Positions 1 to 8,158 of a stretch of 64,000 bases of DNA are shown piece by piece (positions within the stretch are counted from its first letter, which is position 1; each line of letters begins with the position of its first letter). Source of the stretch: Thermocrinis ruber. GTDB lineage: Bacteria; Aquificota; Aquificia; Aquificales; Aquificaceae. The stretch spans positions 1,302,001 to 1,366,000 of the forward strand of contig NZ_CP007028.1 of NCBI RefSeq assembly GCF_000512735.1, read 5' to 3'. A program made the translations under genes and the position numbers. The notes under the pieces are model-generated. The model made no database searches. It saw nothing but the letters and a program-made list of their open reading frames with translations, and was not told the DNA's origin.

Positions 1-967
1 TAGGTGGCAAAAGGTTGGATGCCATAGCCAAATTCCACAGAAAGGCAAGGGAAAAGTTCATGGCTACACCAAAGAGCAGGAGCTTTCCTAAGGGTTCACC
101 CACCTTAACGGAATAGTAAAACAGCCTGCCCACCAGCAAAGCATAGAGCAAAACCACCATCATCACACCCAAAAAGCCCATCTCTTCTCCAATTATGGAA
201 ATAACATAGTCTGTGTCTGCCTCGGGCAGTGCACCCATTTTTTGAATACCTTTACCTATGCCCACTCCAAAGGGACCACCCTTAGCGAGGGCATAGAGGG
301 ACTGTATGATCTGATAGCCAGTATCCTCCGCGTCCGCAAAAGGGTCAATCCATGCAGATAACCTTTCGGATACATAACCCCTTTTTAGTAAAAAGAAGCT
401 AAAAAAGCCCACGAGGGCAATGGCGGGGATATAAAGCCGGTAGGGTATTCCACCCACATACATAAGGCTAAAGGAAAGAAGGAGTATAAACAAGGCACCA
501 CCTTTGTCCGGCTGTAAAACTAAAAAAATGGCGTGCAAAAGGACTATAAAAAAAGCCCAAGAGAAAGTCTTTATGCTTCTCAAAGACCCCTTGCTAACTA
601 TGTAGTAAGACAGAAAGATGATTATTGCTATCTTTGCAAACTCTAAAGGTTGCACACTGCCACCAAAAAGCCACCGCTCTACTGCTTTGCCGGAGATCAG
701 TTTTTTTACAAGAATAACAAATAGGGAAACCAAAGAAACGCCCACCAAAAGATATACATACTTTCCTTTAAATAACCTTCTGTAATCAATTTTAGCAATG
801 TAAAAGGAAAACAAAAGTCCCGCAAAAAAGACCACAAACTGTAAGACCGGTCTTTTCAGTGTTTGAACGTCAAACTCCGAAGCGGAAAGTACGTTGGCAC
901 TTATTATAGCGGTCTCCCCCATCAAAAAAAGCAAAACAACCGAGTAAAGGATCCATCTATCGGGCAT
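1..967 (-). CDS. ftsW: Cell-division SEDS protein FtsW (C-terminus outside window)
   Basis: About 322 N-terminal residues are visible; the rest lies beyond base 1. The protein is a polytopic membrane protein of the SEDS family (FtsW/RodA/SpoVE), which polymerises lipid II glycan strands at the septum. I translated it from the minus strand: repeated hydrophobic helices, then a loop with LPEADTDYVISIIGEE, the conserved SEDS loop, in the form usual for FtsW. The last visible residues (NLLPP) open the family signature that would continue outside. The start ATG at 967 overlaps the kdtA stop by 11 bases, so the two genes are probably co-transcribed and translationally coupled. RodA is the alternative identity. 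Confidence 0.78.
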   Translation of the reverse strand, partial: MPDRWILYSVVLLFLMGETAIISANVLSASEFDVQTLKRPVLQFVVFFAGLLFSFYIAKIDYRRLFKGKYVYLLVGVSLVSLFVILVKKLISGKAVERWLFGGSVQPLEFAKIAIIIFLSYYIVSKGSLRSIKTFSWAFFIVLLHAIFLVLQPDKGGALFILLLSFSLMYVGGIPYRLYIPAIALVGFFSFFLLKRGYVSERLSAWIDPFADAEDTGYQIIQSLYALAKGGPFGVGIGKGIQKMGALPEADTDYVISIIGEEMGFLGVMMVVLLYALLVGRLFYYSVKVGEPLGKLLLFGVAMNFSLAFLWNLAMASNLLPP

Positions 968-2030
968 CGCTTAGTATTTTATATAGGTTTGAAAGGTAGC
1001 ATTCCTTAACCTGCTTTGCAAAATCTTGCAGGTTAAAGTCTGGATATGCAAGCCTTCCCTCCAAAATCTCCTTTGCTATCACCACCGCTTCCTGAGGACT
1101 TATCACGTTAAAACCTAAATTCTTTGAAAGGATAAACTCTTCCAAATCCCTCACCTTGTGGGTGTGGGGACCAAACAGGACAAACTTTTTGTAATAGGCA
1201 GGTTCCAAGAGGTTGTGCCCTCCCACACCCTCCGCAAAGGTGCCACCCACCAAGGCCAAGTCTCCAAAGGCATAAAGATAAAAAAGCTCACCCAAGCTAT
1301 CCACCACAATAACCTGACAGTCTTCCCTGCTTTCACTCTTTAAACAAGGTTTGAACTCCTTAAACCCTTCCATAAACACATCCACCTTTGATACATGCCT
1401 TGGCACCACCACCAGATTGACTTGACCTATCTCCTCTAAAAGCCTTCTGTAAAACTCCTTCAAAAAGGGAAGTTCCTGCGGATGGAAGCTACCCGCCACT
1501 ACTGTCTTTCCCTCCCGGAGTGTTAGGGAGACCCTTTTCTCTTCCCTTTCCAAGACCACCTTTAAATTACCACAAGCTATTGCATTAACCCCATAGCCCT
1601 CAAAGATTTCTCTGTCTTTTTCCGTCCTGCATAGGATCAGGTCAAATTGCCTTGTAAGTACCCTTTCCCAAAAACTACCCTTTGCGTAGGCGTTGAGCAG
1701 AACCTTCTTTGCCTTTACACCTTTTAGCAAGAAATACCAAAGCTCCCTTTCCATGATCAAAAGGGCGTATGGATTTGCCTGTTTTTCAAAGAGTTTCACA
1801 GAAAGGGGATTGTCCAGAGGTAGCGGGTGCATTGCGTCGTAAAAACTTTCTTGAGTTTTCAGAAATTCCCTTGCCCTGGGCGAAAAATAGGTGAGCAGTA
1901 TAAAAAAGTCCTTTCTTAACGCTTTCAAGATGGGTTTGGCGGTGTTGAATTCGCCCACGCTGGCACAGTGAAACCAAAGGACGGGTTTTGTGGTGTTGAA
2001 CTTCAGCCTTGGAAATATTCTTTCAAACAT
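957..2030 (-). CDS. kdtA: 3-deoxy-D-manno-octulosonic acid (Kdo) transferase
   Basis: Transfers Kdo from CMP-Kdo to lipid A precursor at the inner membrane, an early step of LPS core assembly. 357 residues, slightly shorter than E. coli WaaA. The N-terminus WFHCASVGEFNTAKPI holds the glycosyltransferase-30 motif with the general base Glu. Later ILLTYFSPRARE, VVVPRH and GGTFAEGVGGHNLLEP match the GT-B C-terminal half. I chose ATG 2030 because the next residues fit the family N-terminus; longer in-frame starts would lie inside tRNA-Pro. There is no Shine-Dalgarno sequence, and mtaD ends at 2023, so re-initiation after mtaD is likely. The A of the ATG is the discriminator base of tRNA-Pro. Confidence 0.9.
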   Translation of the reverse strand: MFERIFPRLKFNTTKPVLWFHCASVGEFNTAKPILKALRKDFFILLTYFSPRAREFLKTQESFYDAMHPLPLDNPLSVKLFEKQANPYALLIMERELWYFLLKGVKAKKVLLNAYAKGSFWERVLTRQFDLILCRTEKDREIFEGYGVNAIACGNLKVVLEREEKRVSLTLREGKTVVAGSFHPQELPFLKEFYRRLLEEIGQVNLVVVPRHVSKVDVFMEGFKEFKPCLKSESREDCQVIVVDSLGELFYLYAFGDLALVGGTFAEGVGGHNLLEPAYYKKFVLFGPHTHKVRDLEEFILSKNLGFNVISPQEAVVIAKEILEGRLAYPDFNLQDFAKQVKECYLSNLYKILSDAR

Positions 2031-3375
2031 CGGGGCGAGGGGACTTGAACCCCCGACCTTCGGCTCCCGAAGCCGACGCGCCACCACCTGCGCCACGCCC
2101 CGTCATAAAACCCAAAATCTTTTCACGCCATTTTTGCGCCAAAAATTTTACCCTTTCTTGATCTATGGTCTTTAGTTCTCTCTTTTCCATAAGAATTTTT
2201 CCCTTGCATACTACCGTGTCAATATCCTCCGCATTGGCACTATACACCCACTGGGAGATAGGCTCATAAAGAGGTTGCCAGTGTGGTGCATCCGCATTAA
2301 CCAGTATAAAGTCTGCGTCGTAGCCTTCTTCTATTTTTCCTCCTTTTATGCCAACTGCACGAAAGCCGTTTTCAGTGGCGATCATCAAGGCGGTCTGTGC
2401 GTTCATAGCCTTTGCATCAAGGCTTGCACCCTTTTGCAGTTTAGCCATCAAGGACATTTCCTCGTGCATGTTTAGGTTATCGTTGGATGCTGGACCGTCG
2501 GTGCCGAGGCACACATGAATGCCCCTTTTAACATAATCCCAAATAGGTGCTATACCCGAGGCAAGCTTTAGGTTGCTCTCTGGACAGTGTAACACTTTAA
2601 CTTCCCTTTCTTTGAGTATTTCCCTCTCCTCTTCTGTGGTCCATACCACATGGGCACAGAGCCATCTTTGGTCCAAAATGCCCAACCTTTCCAAGTGCAT
2701 AACGGGTGTATTTCCGTAAGTTTCTTTTATCCTCTCCACCTCTTCTTGAGTTTCCGCCAAGTGGGTGTGAATATAAACATCCTCCTCCCTTGCGATTTCA
2801 TAAACTTTCCTCAGTGTGGAAGGTCCGCAGGTGTAGGGTGCGTGAGGGCAAAGAACGGGAAAGACAAGCTCTTCTCCCTTGAAAGCCTTCACAAACTCTT
2901 TTGCCCTTTTTATGTATTCCTCTGGCGTTTTTGCCACTTTGGTGGGAAAGTCAAGGATGCCAAAGCCAAGACCAACTCTCACTCCCACCTCCTTTGCTAC
3001 CTCCCCCACCACCTCTTCAAAAAAATACATGTCCATAAATAGGGTTGTTCCGCTTCTTATGCCCTCCGCTAAGGCTATAATGGTGCCATCTCTAACAAAC
3101 TCCGGAGAGACAAACTCTCCCTCCAACTTCCATATAACCTTCTGTAGCCAATCCATGAGAGGTAGGTCTGCACCGAGCCCCCTCAAAAGGGTCATGGGTA
3201 GATGGGTGTGCATGTTCGCGAAGGATGGGAAAAGTAGCTTTCCCTCTGCCCTTAGGACCTCTTTGGCAGGCTTTTCCTCCTCTCCAAGGTAGGCGATTTT
3301 GCCGTCCTTTACACCCACGTTCAGCTTTTTTCCAAGGGAGACTACAAAGGCGTCCTTTACAAGAAGGTCAAACAT
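2023..3375 (-). CDS. mtaD: 5-methylthioadenosine/S-adenosylhomocysteine deaminase
   Basis: Amidohydrolase-superfamily enzyme that deaminates methylthioadenosine and/or S-adenosylhomocysteine in methionine salvage. 450 residues. Metal site: HTHLP near residue 57, a central His (HTHLAETQEEVE), HCPESNLKLASG, and GTDGPASND with the catalytic Asp. The core ends at about residue 425. The last 25 or so residues (Gly/Ser/Ala/Arg-rich) are encoded by the tRNA-Pro gene, because the frame has no stop before or inside the tRNA and ends at TGA 2025-2023. The tail resembles no family sequence I know. It lies 5 bases downstream of kdsD and shares 8 bases with kdtA. With speD in this window, it fits polyamine and methionine recycling. 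Confidence 0.88.
   Translation of the reverse strand: MFDLLVKDAFVVSLGKKLNVGVKDGKIAYLGEEEKPAKEVLRAEGKLLFPSFANMHTHLPMTLLRGLGADLPLMDWLQKVIWKLEGEFVSPEFVRDGTIIALAEGIRSGTTLFMDMYFFEEVVGEVAKEVGVRVGLGFGILDFPTKVAKTPEEYIKRAKEFVKAFKGEELVFPVLCPHAPYTCGPSTLRKVYEIAREEDVYIHTHLAETQEEVERIKETYGNTPVMHLERLGILDQRWLCAHVVWTTEEEREILKEREVKVLHCPESNLKLASGIAPIWDYVKRGIHVCLGTDGPASNDNLNMHEEMSLMAKLQKGASLDAKAMNAQTALMIATENGFRAVGIKGGKIEEGYDADFILVNADAPHWQPLYEPISQWVYSANAEDIDTVVCKGKILMEKRELKTIDQERVKFLAQKWREKILGFMTGRGAGGGASASGAEGRGFKSPRPDV
2030..2102 (-). tRNA. tRNA-Pro (anticodon CGG)
   Basis: The cloverleaf can be drawn: acceptor CGGGGCG/CGCCCCG, D stem GCGC/GCGC, anticodon stem TCGGC/GCCGA with loop TTCGGGA giving anticodon CGG, and T arm with loop TTCAAGT. 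The discriminator base is A (2030), and CCA is not encoded: the bases after it are TG from the kdtA start codon. The gene lies inside the mtaD reading frame and abuts kdtA. Confidence 0.95.
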
Positions 3376-3380
3376 AACTC

Positions 3381-4352
3381 TTAGTATATCACCCCCGCAC
3401 GGAGTATATCGTGCATGTGTATTATGCCAATGGGTCTTTTCTCCTCATCCACCACAATGAGGACGGTTATCTTGTGGTCCTCCATTCTTCTTAGGGCTTC
3501 CGCTGCCAACTCCTCCATCCTGGCGGTTTTGGGATTTGTGGTCATGGCATCCCTAGCCAGACTGTTGTTTAGGTCCCCACCACGGTTTATGAACCTTCTG
3601 AGGTCCCCGTCGGTGATTATACCCACAAGCCTTCCCTCCTCATTTACCACCGCCACCGCCCCAAAGCCCTTGCTGGTGATCTCCACAATCACCTCTTTCA
3701 TTGAATCTGCTTCTTTAACGATGGGTACCTCTTCTCCCGTATGGCAGAGCTCTTTAACGAGCTTTAGCTTCCTACCCAATGCGCCCGCGGGGTGTCTGAG
3801 GGCAAAGTCCTTCTCTGTAAAACCTCTTAGCTCCAAAAGCACCATAGCCAAGGCGTCTCCCAAAACCAGGGCTAGTGTGGTAGAGGTGGTTGGCGCTAAG
3901 TTCAAGGGGCAGGCTTCCTTGGAAACTCCCAAAAATATATGTACATCCGAGTGCTTTGCTAAGGTGGAGTTCGGGTTGTTGGTAACGGATATGAGCTTGG
4001 TACCCAAGAGCTTTATGTACGGAAGGAGTGCCAAGACCTCCGCAGACTCTCCACTTTTGGAAAAGGCCAAAACCACATCCTTACCTTCCACCACTCCCAG
4101 GTCTCCATGAAGGGCCTCTGAAGGATGAAGATAGTGGGATGGCGTACCCGTGGAGGAGAGGGTGGATGCGACCTTTTGGGCTATGTGTCCTGACTTTCCG
4201 ACACCCGTGGTTATAACCTTTCCCTCACAGTTCAGGATAAGCTCAACTGCCCTAACAAAGGAATGGTCTAACCTTTCCGAAAGTTTTGAAAGCTCTCGTG
4301 CTTCCTCCTCTATTACCCTTTTAGCCTTACGGATGATCTCCTCAGGGTTCAT
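3381..4352 (-). CDS. kdsD: Arabinose-5-phosphate isomerase
   Basis: Converts ribulose-5-phosphate to arabinose-5-phosphate, the first committed step to Kdo for LPS. 323 residues, the normal length. The N-terminal SIS domain (about 35-170) has [21 protein letters not shown], followed by [11 protein letters not shown]. Two CBS domains follow, at about 205-262 and 270-323 ([20 protein letters not shown]). Its ATG overlaps the ppa stop by 4 bases (ATGA). Lying in the same transcript as kdtA, it supports a Kdo/LPS function. Confidence 0.93.
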   Translation of the reverse strand: MNPEEIIRKAKRVIEEEARELSKLSERLDHSFVRAVELILNCEGKVITTGVGKSGHIAQKVASTLSSTGTPSHYLHPSEALHGDLGVVEGKDVVLAFSKSGESAEVLALLPYIKLLGTKLISVTNNPNSTLAKHSDVHIFLGVSKEACPLNLAPTTSTTLALVLGDALAMVLLELRGFTEKDFALRHPAGALGRKLKLVKELCHTGEEVPIVKEADSMKEVIVEITSKGFGAVAVVNEEGRLVGIITDGDLRRFINRGGDLNNSLARDAMTTNPKTARMEELAAEALRRMEDHKITVLIVVDEEKRPIGIIHMHDILRAGVIY

Positions 4353-4882
4353 TCACTCTTTTTCTTGTAGTTCTCTATGCCCTTTTTGATCTCATCTATA
4401 GCGAACTGCACACCCCTGAACCCTTCCACTTTTACCCACTTGCCCGGTTCCAGCTCCTTGTAGTGCTCAAAAAAGTGCTTGATCCGATCCAGCAGTGCCT
4501 TGGGTAAATCATCCACGCTCTTTATCTCGTCAAAGGTTGGGTCTATCTTTGAGTGGGGCACCGCTATAAGCTTTGTATCTACACCTTCTTCGTCCCTCAT
4601 CTCCAAGCCACCTATAGGTCTGCACCTTATCACACTACCAGGTGCCACAGGATACCTTGATATTACCAAAACATCCACCGGGTCCCCATCGTCCGCCAAG
4701 GTCTGAGGAATAAAGCCGTAGTTGAAAGGATAATGCATGGCTGTAAATAAAAACCTATCCACAAAGACTGCACCCGTTTCCTTGTCCAGTTCATACTTTA
4801 TAGGACTATCCTGGGGGATCTCAACGACCACGTAAATATCCTCTGGTGGGTTCTTGCCGGCGGGTATCTTCTTTATGTCCAT
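4349..4882 (-). CDS. ppa: Inorganic pyrophosphatase (family I)
   Basis: Soluble Mg2+-dependent hydrolysis of pyrophosphate to phosphate, pulling biosynthetic reactions forward. 177 residues, typical of bacterial hexameric PPases. It shows the family-I signature [10 protein letters not shown] with its metal-binding Asp residues, plus YNYGFIPQT-like and [10 protein letters not shown] substrate-binding segments. I chose ATG 4882 because GGAGGAG lies 5 bases upstream; an in-frame ATG-like extension 11 residues longer would run into the promoter. First gene of the minus-strand ppa-kdsD-mtaD-tRNA-kdtA-ftsW run. Confidence 0.95.
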   Translation of the reverse strand: MDIKKIPAGKNPPEDIYVVVEIPQDSPIKYELDKETGAVFVDRFLFTAMHYPFNYGFIPQTLADDGDPVDVLVISRYPVAPGSVIRCRPIGGLEMRDEEGVDTKLIAVPHSKIDPTFDEIKSVDDLPKALLDRIKHFFEHYKELEPGKWVKVEGFRGVQFAIDEIKKGIENYKKKSE

Positions 4883-4903
4883 CTTTACTCCTCCGAGAGC
4901 AAT

Positions 4904-4934
4904 ATTATACCTCAACGCAGAATTATGATATAAT
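4904..4934. promoter_or_regulatory. Divergent promoters for ppa and the tRNA-tuf operon
   Basis: Minus strand: perfect TATAAT at 4909-4904, predicting a start near 4898 and a 16-base ppa leader with a Shine-Dalgarno sequence. Plus strand: perfect TATAAT at 4929-4934, predicting a start near 4941, just before tRNA-Thr. No good -35 hexamer is seen for either, and the two promoters must overlap. Confidence 0.65.
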
Positions 4935-4945
4935 TTTTATACTGA

Positions 4946-5018
4946 GCTGGCGTAGCTCAGTGGGCAGAGCGCGGGATTTGTAATCCCGCGGGCGTGGGTT
5001 CAAGTCCCACCGCCAGCT
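4946..5018 (+). tRNA. tRNA-Thr (anticodon TGT)
   Basis: Acceptor GCTGGCG/CGCCAGC; anticodon loop TTTGTAA inside the stem CGGGA/TCCCG; T loop TTCAAGT; discriminator T. CCA is not encoded. First of four tRNAs ahead of tuf. Confidence 0.96.
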
Positions 5019-5027
5019 TTAGGCTCA

Positions 5028-5111
5028 GGAGGGGTGGCCGAGTGGCCAAAGGCAGGGGACTGTAAATCCCCCGGGCTCCGCCCTGCGCAGGTTCGAATCC
5101 TGCCCCCTCCA
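5028..5111 (+). tRNA. tRNA-Tyr (anticodon GTA)
   Basis: Acceptor GGAGGGG/CCCCTCC; anticodon loop CTGTAAA; long class II variable arm (GGGCTCCGCCC); T loop TTCGAAT; discriminator A. CCA is not encoded. Confidence 0.96.
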
Positions 5112-5116
5112 CTGTA

Positions 5117-5188
5117 GCGGGCGTAGCTCAGTGGTAGAGCAGCTGCCTTCCAAGCAGCAGGTCGCGGGTTCGAGTCCCGTCGCCCGCT
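5117..5188 (+). tRNA. tRNA-Gly (anticodon TCC)
   Basis: Acceptor GCGGGCG/CGCCCGC; anticodon loop CTTCCAA between GCTGC and GCAGC; T loop TTCGAGT; discriminator T. CCA is not encoded. Confidence 0.96.
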
Positions 5189-5202
5189 CTTGTAAATAAA
5201 GA

Positions 5203-5275
5203 GCCCAGGTAGCTCAGCGGGCAGAGCACACCCTTGGTAAGGGTGAGGTCGCCGGTTCAAGTCCGGTCCTGGGCT
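5203..5275 (+). tRNA. tRNA-Thr (anticodon GGT)
   Basis: Acceptor GCCCAGG/CCTGGGC; anticodon loop TTGGTAA between ACCCT-type arms; T loop TTCAAGT; discriminator T. The order Thr-Tyr-Gly-Thr-tuf equals E. coli thrU-tyrU-glyT-thrT-tufB. Confidence 0.96.
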
Positions 5276-5294
5276 TAAATTTAGGAGGTTGTAG

Positions 5295-6527
5295 CATGGC
5301 AAAGGAGAAGTTTGTAAGAGAGAAGGAGCACGTAAACGTAGGAACAATAGGGCACGTAGACCACGGTAAATCTACCCTAACCTCTGCCATAACTTGTGTC
5401 CTTGCCGCAGGCGTACTGCCAGGCGGTAAAGCCAAATGCATGAAATACGAAGAAATAGACAAAGCTCCAGAAGAAAAAGAAAGAGGTATCACCATCAACA
5501 TAACCCACGTAGAGTATGAAAGTGCCAAAAGACACTACGCCCACATAGATTGCCCCGGACACGCTGACTACATAAAGAACATGATTACGGGCGCCGCTCA
5601 GATGGACGGTGCTATCCTCGTGGTATCCGCTGCCGACGGACCTATGCCCCAAACAAGGGAACACGTATTGCTCGCAAGACAGGTTAACGTTCCATACATC
5701 GTGGTCTTTATGAACAAGTGCGACATGGTAGATGACCCAGAACTTCTGGACCTGGTGGAGCTTGAAGTGAGAGAGCTTTTGAACAAATACGAATTTCCTG
5801 GAGACGATGTGCCAGTTATAAGAGGTTCTGCTTTGGGGGCTTTGCAGGAGCTGGAAGCAGGAAAGCCAGACAAGTGGTGCAATGCCATAGTGGAGCTTGT
5901 GAACGCTATGGATGAATACATACCCACACCTGTGAGGGAGTCAGATAAACCCTTCTTGATGCCTATAGAGGACGTCTTTAGCATCTCTGGTCGTGGAACG
6001 GTGGTGACAGGAAGGGTAGAAAGAGGAACCCTAAAGCCCGGTGAGGAGGTGGAGATTGTAGGACTTAGGGAAGAACCTCTGAAGACGGTGGCAACTTCTA
6101 TAGAGATGTTCAGGAAGGTTCTTGATGAAGCACTTCCTGGAGACAACATAGGTGTGCTGTTGAGGGGAGTGGGTAAGGATGACGTAGAGAGAGGTCAGGT
6201 TTTGGCAAAGCCAGGGACAGTGAAACCTCACAGGAGGTTTAGGGCACAGGTGTATATTCTCACCAAGGAAGAGGGTGGAAGACACAGTCCGTTCTTTGTC
6301 AATTACAGGCCACAGTTTTACTTTAGGACTGCGGACGTGACAGGTGTGATAGTGAAGTTGCCTGAAGGGCAGGAGATGGTAATGCCTGGGGACAATGTGG
6401 AGCTTGAGGTGGAGTTGATAAAGCCTGTAGCTATGGAGGAAGGTTTGAGGTTCGCCATAAGGGAAGGTGGTAAGACCGTCGGTGCAGGCGTCGTTACAAA
6501 AATACTTGATTGAGGTGTGAAAAATGG
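5295..6527 (+). repeat. Long direct repeat, tuf copy 1
   Basis: Read side by side, I see no difference from 22011-23243. Identity starts one base before the tuf ATG and runs 14 bases past the stop, through the ATGG of the next gene (rpmG here, rpsJ in the other copy). It breaks sharply on both sides (tagc|aaac upstream; ATGGC|ATGGA downstream). This is the pattern expected from gene conversion. Confidence 0.93.
5296..6513 (+). CDS. tuf: Elongation factor Tu (copy in tRNA-secE cluster)
   Basis: GTPase that delivers aminoacyl-tRNA to the ribosomal A site. 405 residues. G1 is GHVDHGKST at about 19-27, G3 is DCPGHADY, G4 is NKCDM and G5 is SAL; the effector region contains ERGITIN. Domains 2 and 3 follow ([13 protein letters not shown], then the barrel ending at KILD). 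A Shine-Dalgarno AGGAGG lies upstream of ATG 5296. The base sequence appears identical to the second copy at 22012-23229. By neighbourhood this is the tufB-type copy of E. coli. Its TGA overlaps the Shine-Dalgarno sequence of rpmG. Confidence 0.98.
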   Translation: MAKEKFVREKEHVNVGTIGHVDHGKSTLTSAITCVLAAGVLPGGKAKCMKYEEIDKAPEEKERGITINITHVEYESAKRHYAHIDCPGHADYIKNMITGAAQMDGAILVVSAADGPMPQTREHVLLARQVNVPYIVVFMNKCDMVDDPELLDLVELEVRELLNKYEFPGDDVPVIRGSALGALQELEAGKPDKWCNAIVELVNAMDEYIPTPVRESDKPFLMPIEDVFSISGRGTVVTGRVERGTLKPGEEVEIVGLREEPLKTVATSIEMFRKVLDEALPGDNIGVLLRGVGKDDVERGQVLAKPGTVKPHRRFRAQVYILTKEEGGRHSPFFVNYRPQFYFRTADVTGVIVKLPEGQEMVMPGDNVELEVELIKPVAMEEGLRFAIREGGKTVGAGVVTKILD

Positions 6528-6682
6528 CAGCAGCAAGAGAAGTTGTAGTTTTAGCATGTACTGAGTGTAAGAGGAGAAACTACTCCACCACAAAGAATAG
6601 GCAGAAGAAACCCCAAAGGTTAGAGCTTAGGAAGTACTGCAAGTGGTGCAAGAAGCATACATTACACAGAGAGGTTAAATAG
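6524..6682 (+). CDS. rpmG: 50S ribosomal protein L33
   Basis: 52-residue basic protein of the large subunit, of the zinc-binding (four-cysteine) type: CTEC at residues 12-15 and CKWC at 39-42. It begins [20 protein letters not shown] and ends HREVK. It is too short for many ORF callers. The ATG shares the last identical bases of the tuf repeat, with Shine-Dalgarno GAGGTG. The stop TAG ends at 6682, which is also the first base of tRNA-Trp. The order rpmG-tRNA-Trp-secE-nusG is common in bacteria. Confidence 0.95.
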   Translation: MAAAREVVVLACTECKRRNYSTTKNRQKKPQRLELRKYCKWCKKHTLHREVK

Positions 6683-6754
6683 GGGCACTAGCTCAACTGG
6701 CAGAGCGCGGGACTCCAAATCCCGCGGTTGGGGGTTCGAGTCCTCCGTGCCCCG
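6682..6754 (+). tRNA. tRNA-Trp (anticodon CCA)
   Basis: Acceptor GGGGCAC/GTGCCCC; anticodon loop CTCCAAA between CGGGA and TCCCG; T loop TTCGAGT; discriminator G at 6754. CCA is not encoded. G1 is the third base of the rpmG stop codon. Confidence 0.96.
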
Positions 6755-6766
6755 TATGGAGAAAAA

Positions 6767-6961
6767 ATGGAAAGGATAAAGAGCTTTCTGAAGTCCGTAA
6801 GGCAAGAGCTTGATAGGGTATCGTGGCCCAGCAAAGATTTAGCCGTAAAGGCAACAGTTAGTGTTATAATATTTGCCCTTGTAGTTGGTACCTACCTTTG
6901 GGTCTTAGACATTGTCTTTGTTAGAATTATTAACTTTCTACTATCTTTGAGGGGTGGCTAA
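6767..6961 (+). CDS. secE: Preprotein translocase subunit SecE
   Basis: Small subunit of the SecYEG channel in the inner membrane. 64 residues: an amphipathic N-terminal helix ([20 protein letters not shown]), the conserved WP hinge, then one transmembrane helix (about 25-50). This single-span form is usual outside Proteobacteria. I chose ATG 6767 because GGAG lies 5 bases upstream; a longer in-frame reading begins inside tRNA-Trp and is not credible. The stop TAA overlaps the nusG ATG by one base. Confidence 0.95.
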   Translation: MERIKSFLKSVRQELDRVSWPSKDLAVKATVSVIIFALVVGTYLWVLDIVFVRIINFLLSLRGG

Positions 6962-7686
6962 TGGGTGAATATAAATGGTATGCCCTGCAAGTGGAAGCGG
7001 GAAAGGAGGCTACCGCCAAGGAGAATCTTCTGAAGGTATTAGCTTTGGAAGGGCTCTCTCATAAGGTGGAGGAGGTTATAGTTCCCGCAGAGGAAAAGGT
7101 GGTCATAAAAACTATGGGAAAGGAAAAATACAGGCTCTCCCTGCGTGGCAACAATAGAGACATAAGCGTGCTTGGAAAAAAAGGTGTTACCACCTTTAGG
7201 ATAGAGAACGGAGAGGTTAGGGTTTTGGAAAGTGTAGAGGGAGACTTGTGTGTAGAGGCACCTCCTATATCAAAGCCCGGGCAAAAAATAGTGTGCAAAG
7301 AGAACAAAACGGAGGCAAAGATTATCTTAGAATCCAAAATGTTCCCAGGTTATCTGCTTATAAAGGCAGATATGGATGATGCACTCTTGAGGGCAATAGA
7401 AAAGACACCACACGTCTATAGGCCTGTCTTGGTGGGCGGAAGGGTTGCCTCTTTGGATGAAAAGGAGGTGGAAAGGATCATAGCCTTTGTGAAGAAGGGC
7501 GTAAGACCTACGAGAATTCTCTTTGAGAAGGGCGACCAGGTTAGGGTCATAGAGGGACCCTTTATGAACTTTACCGGCACTGTGGAAGAGGTTCATCCAG
7601 AGAGGGAAAAGCTAACAGTTCTGATCAGCATATTTGGTAGGCTAACACCTGTTGAGTTAGATTTTTCTCAGGTGGAGAAGTTGTGA
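6961..7686 (+). CDS. nusG: Transcription termination/antitermination factor NusG
   Basis: Binds RNA polymerase beta-prime clamp helices and couples transcription to translation or Rho. 241 residues against about 180 in E. coli. The NGN domain begins [19 protein letters not shown], and the C-terminal KOW domain is [21 protein letters not shown]. Between them, residues of about 45-115 form an extra beta-rich domain that interrupts NGN before the conserved [13 protein letters not shown] similar insertion is known in Aquifex NusG. Start TAATG overlaps secE, so the two are probably coupled. Confidence 0.96.
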   Translation: MGEYKWYALQVEAGKEATAKENLLKVLALEGLSHKVEEVIVPAEEKVVIKTMGKEKYRLSLRGNNRDISVLGKKGVTTFRIENGEVRVLESVEGDLCVEAPPISKPGQKIVCKENKTEAKIILESKMFPGYLLIKADMDDALLRAIEKTPHVYRPVLVGGRVASLDEKEVERIIAFVKKGVRPTRILFEKGDQVRVIEGPFMNFTGTVEEVHPEREKLTVLISIFGRLTPVELDFSQVEKL

Positions 7687-7692
7687 TATAAT
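7687..7692 (+). promoter_or_regulatory. -10 box of a promoter for rplK operon
   Basis: Perfect TATAAT directly after the nusG stop (TGATATAAT). The predicted start is near 7699, leaving a leader of about 19 bases that contains GGAGGT before rplK. No clear -35. This would give rplKAJL a promoter separate from the tRNA-tuf transcript. Confidence 0.5.
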
Positions 7693-7717
7693 GTTATATT
7701 CTCTTTGGAGGTAGGTA

Positions 7718-8155
7718 ATGGCTAAGAAGGTAACTGCGGTTGTGGAGCTGATGTTGCCAGCTCAGCAAGCTACACCTGCACCTCCCGTTGGTCCTGCCCT
7801 TGGTCAGCACGGTGTGAACATAATGGAGTTTGTCAAGCAGTTCAACGCAGCAAGCAAGGACTTTGAGCCCGGCACTGTGGTGCCCGTCGTTATCACCATA
7901 TACCAAGACAGAAGCTTCACGTTCGTTATGAAAACGCCCCCAGCTTCTTATCTTCTCAAAAAGGCGGCAAAGGTTCAAAAGGGTTCAGGAGACCCCAAAA
8001 GGCAAAAGGTAGGTAAGATCACTGTGGAACAGCTAAGAGAGATCGCTAAAATGAAGCTAAAGGATATGAACACCACAGACCTAAACGCTGCCATGAGAAC
8101 CATTGCGGGCACTGCCAAAAGTATGGGTATAGAAATAGAAGGTTGGAAGGAGTGA
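7718..8155 (+). CDS. rplK: 50S ribosomal protein L11
   Basis: Builds the GTPase-associated centre with 23S rRNA and L10/L12. 145 residues. The N-terminal domain holds the proline-rich [19 protein letters not shown] signature; the C-terminal RNA-binding domain has [19 protein letters not shown] and ends [14 protein letters not shown]. Shine-Dalgarno GGAGGT upstream. First gene of rplK-rplA-rplJ-rplL-rpoB-rpoC; the gap to rplA is 3 bases. Confidence 0.98.
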   Translation: MAKKVTAVVELMLPAQQATPAPPVGPALGQHGVNIMEFVKQFNAASKDFEPGTVVPVVITIYQDRSFTFVMKTPPASYLLKKAAKVQKGSGDPKRQKVGKITVEQLREIAKMKLKDMNTTDLNAAMRTIAGTAKSMGIEIEGWKE

Positions 8156-8158
8156 GCT

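Noticed and set aside
1158-1343. Short open frames antisense to kdtA
   Set aside because: They mirror the coding strand, have no Shine-Dalgarno sequence and no recognisable protein pattern; kdtA motifs are unambiguous.
5000-5347. Minus-strand open frame of 115 codons across the tRNA cluster
   Set aside because: It is the complement of four well-formed tRNAs, which are open by chance because of their GC-rich stems.
5598-6149. 183-codon frame antisense to tuf (also in the second copy)
   Set aside because: Being in both tuf copies only reflects their identity; Ser/Thr-rich shadow of EF-Tu.
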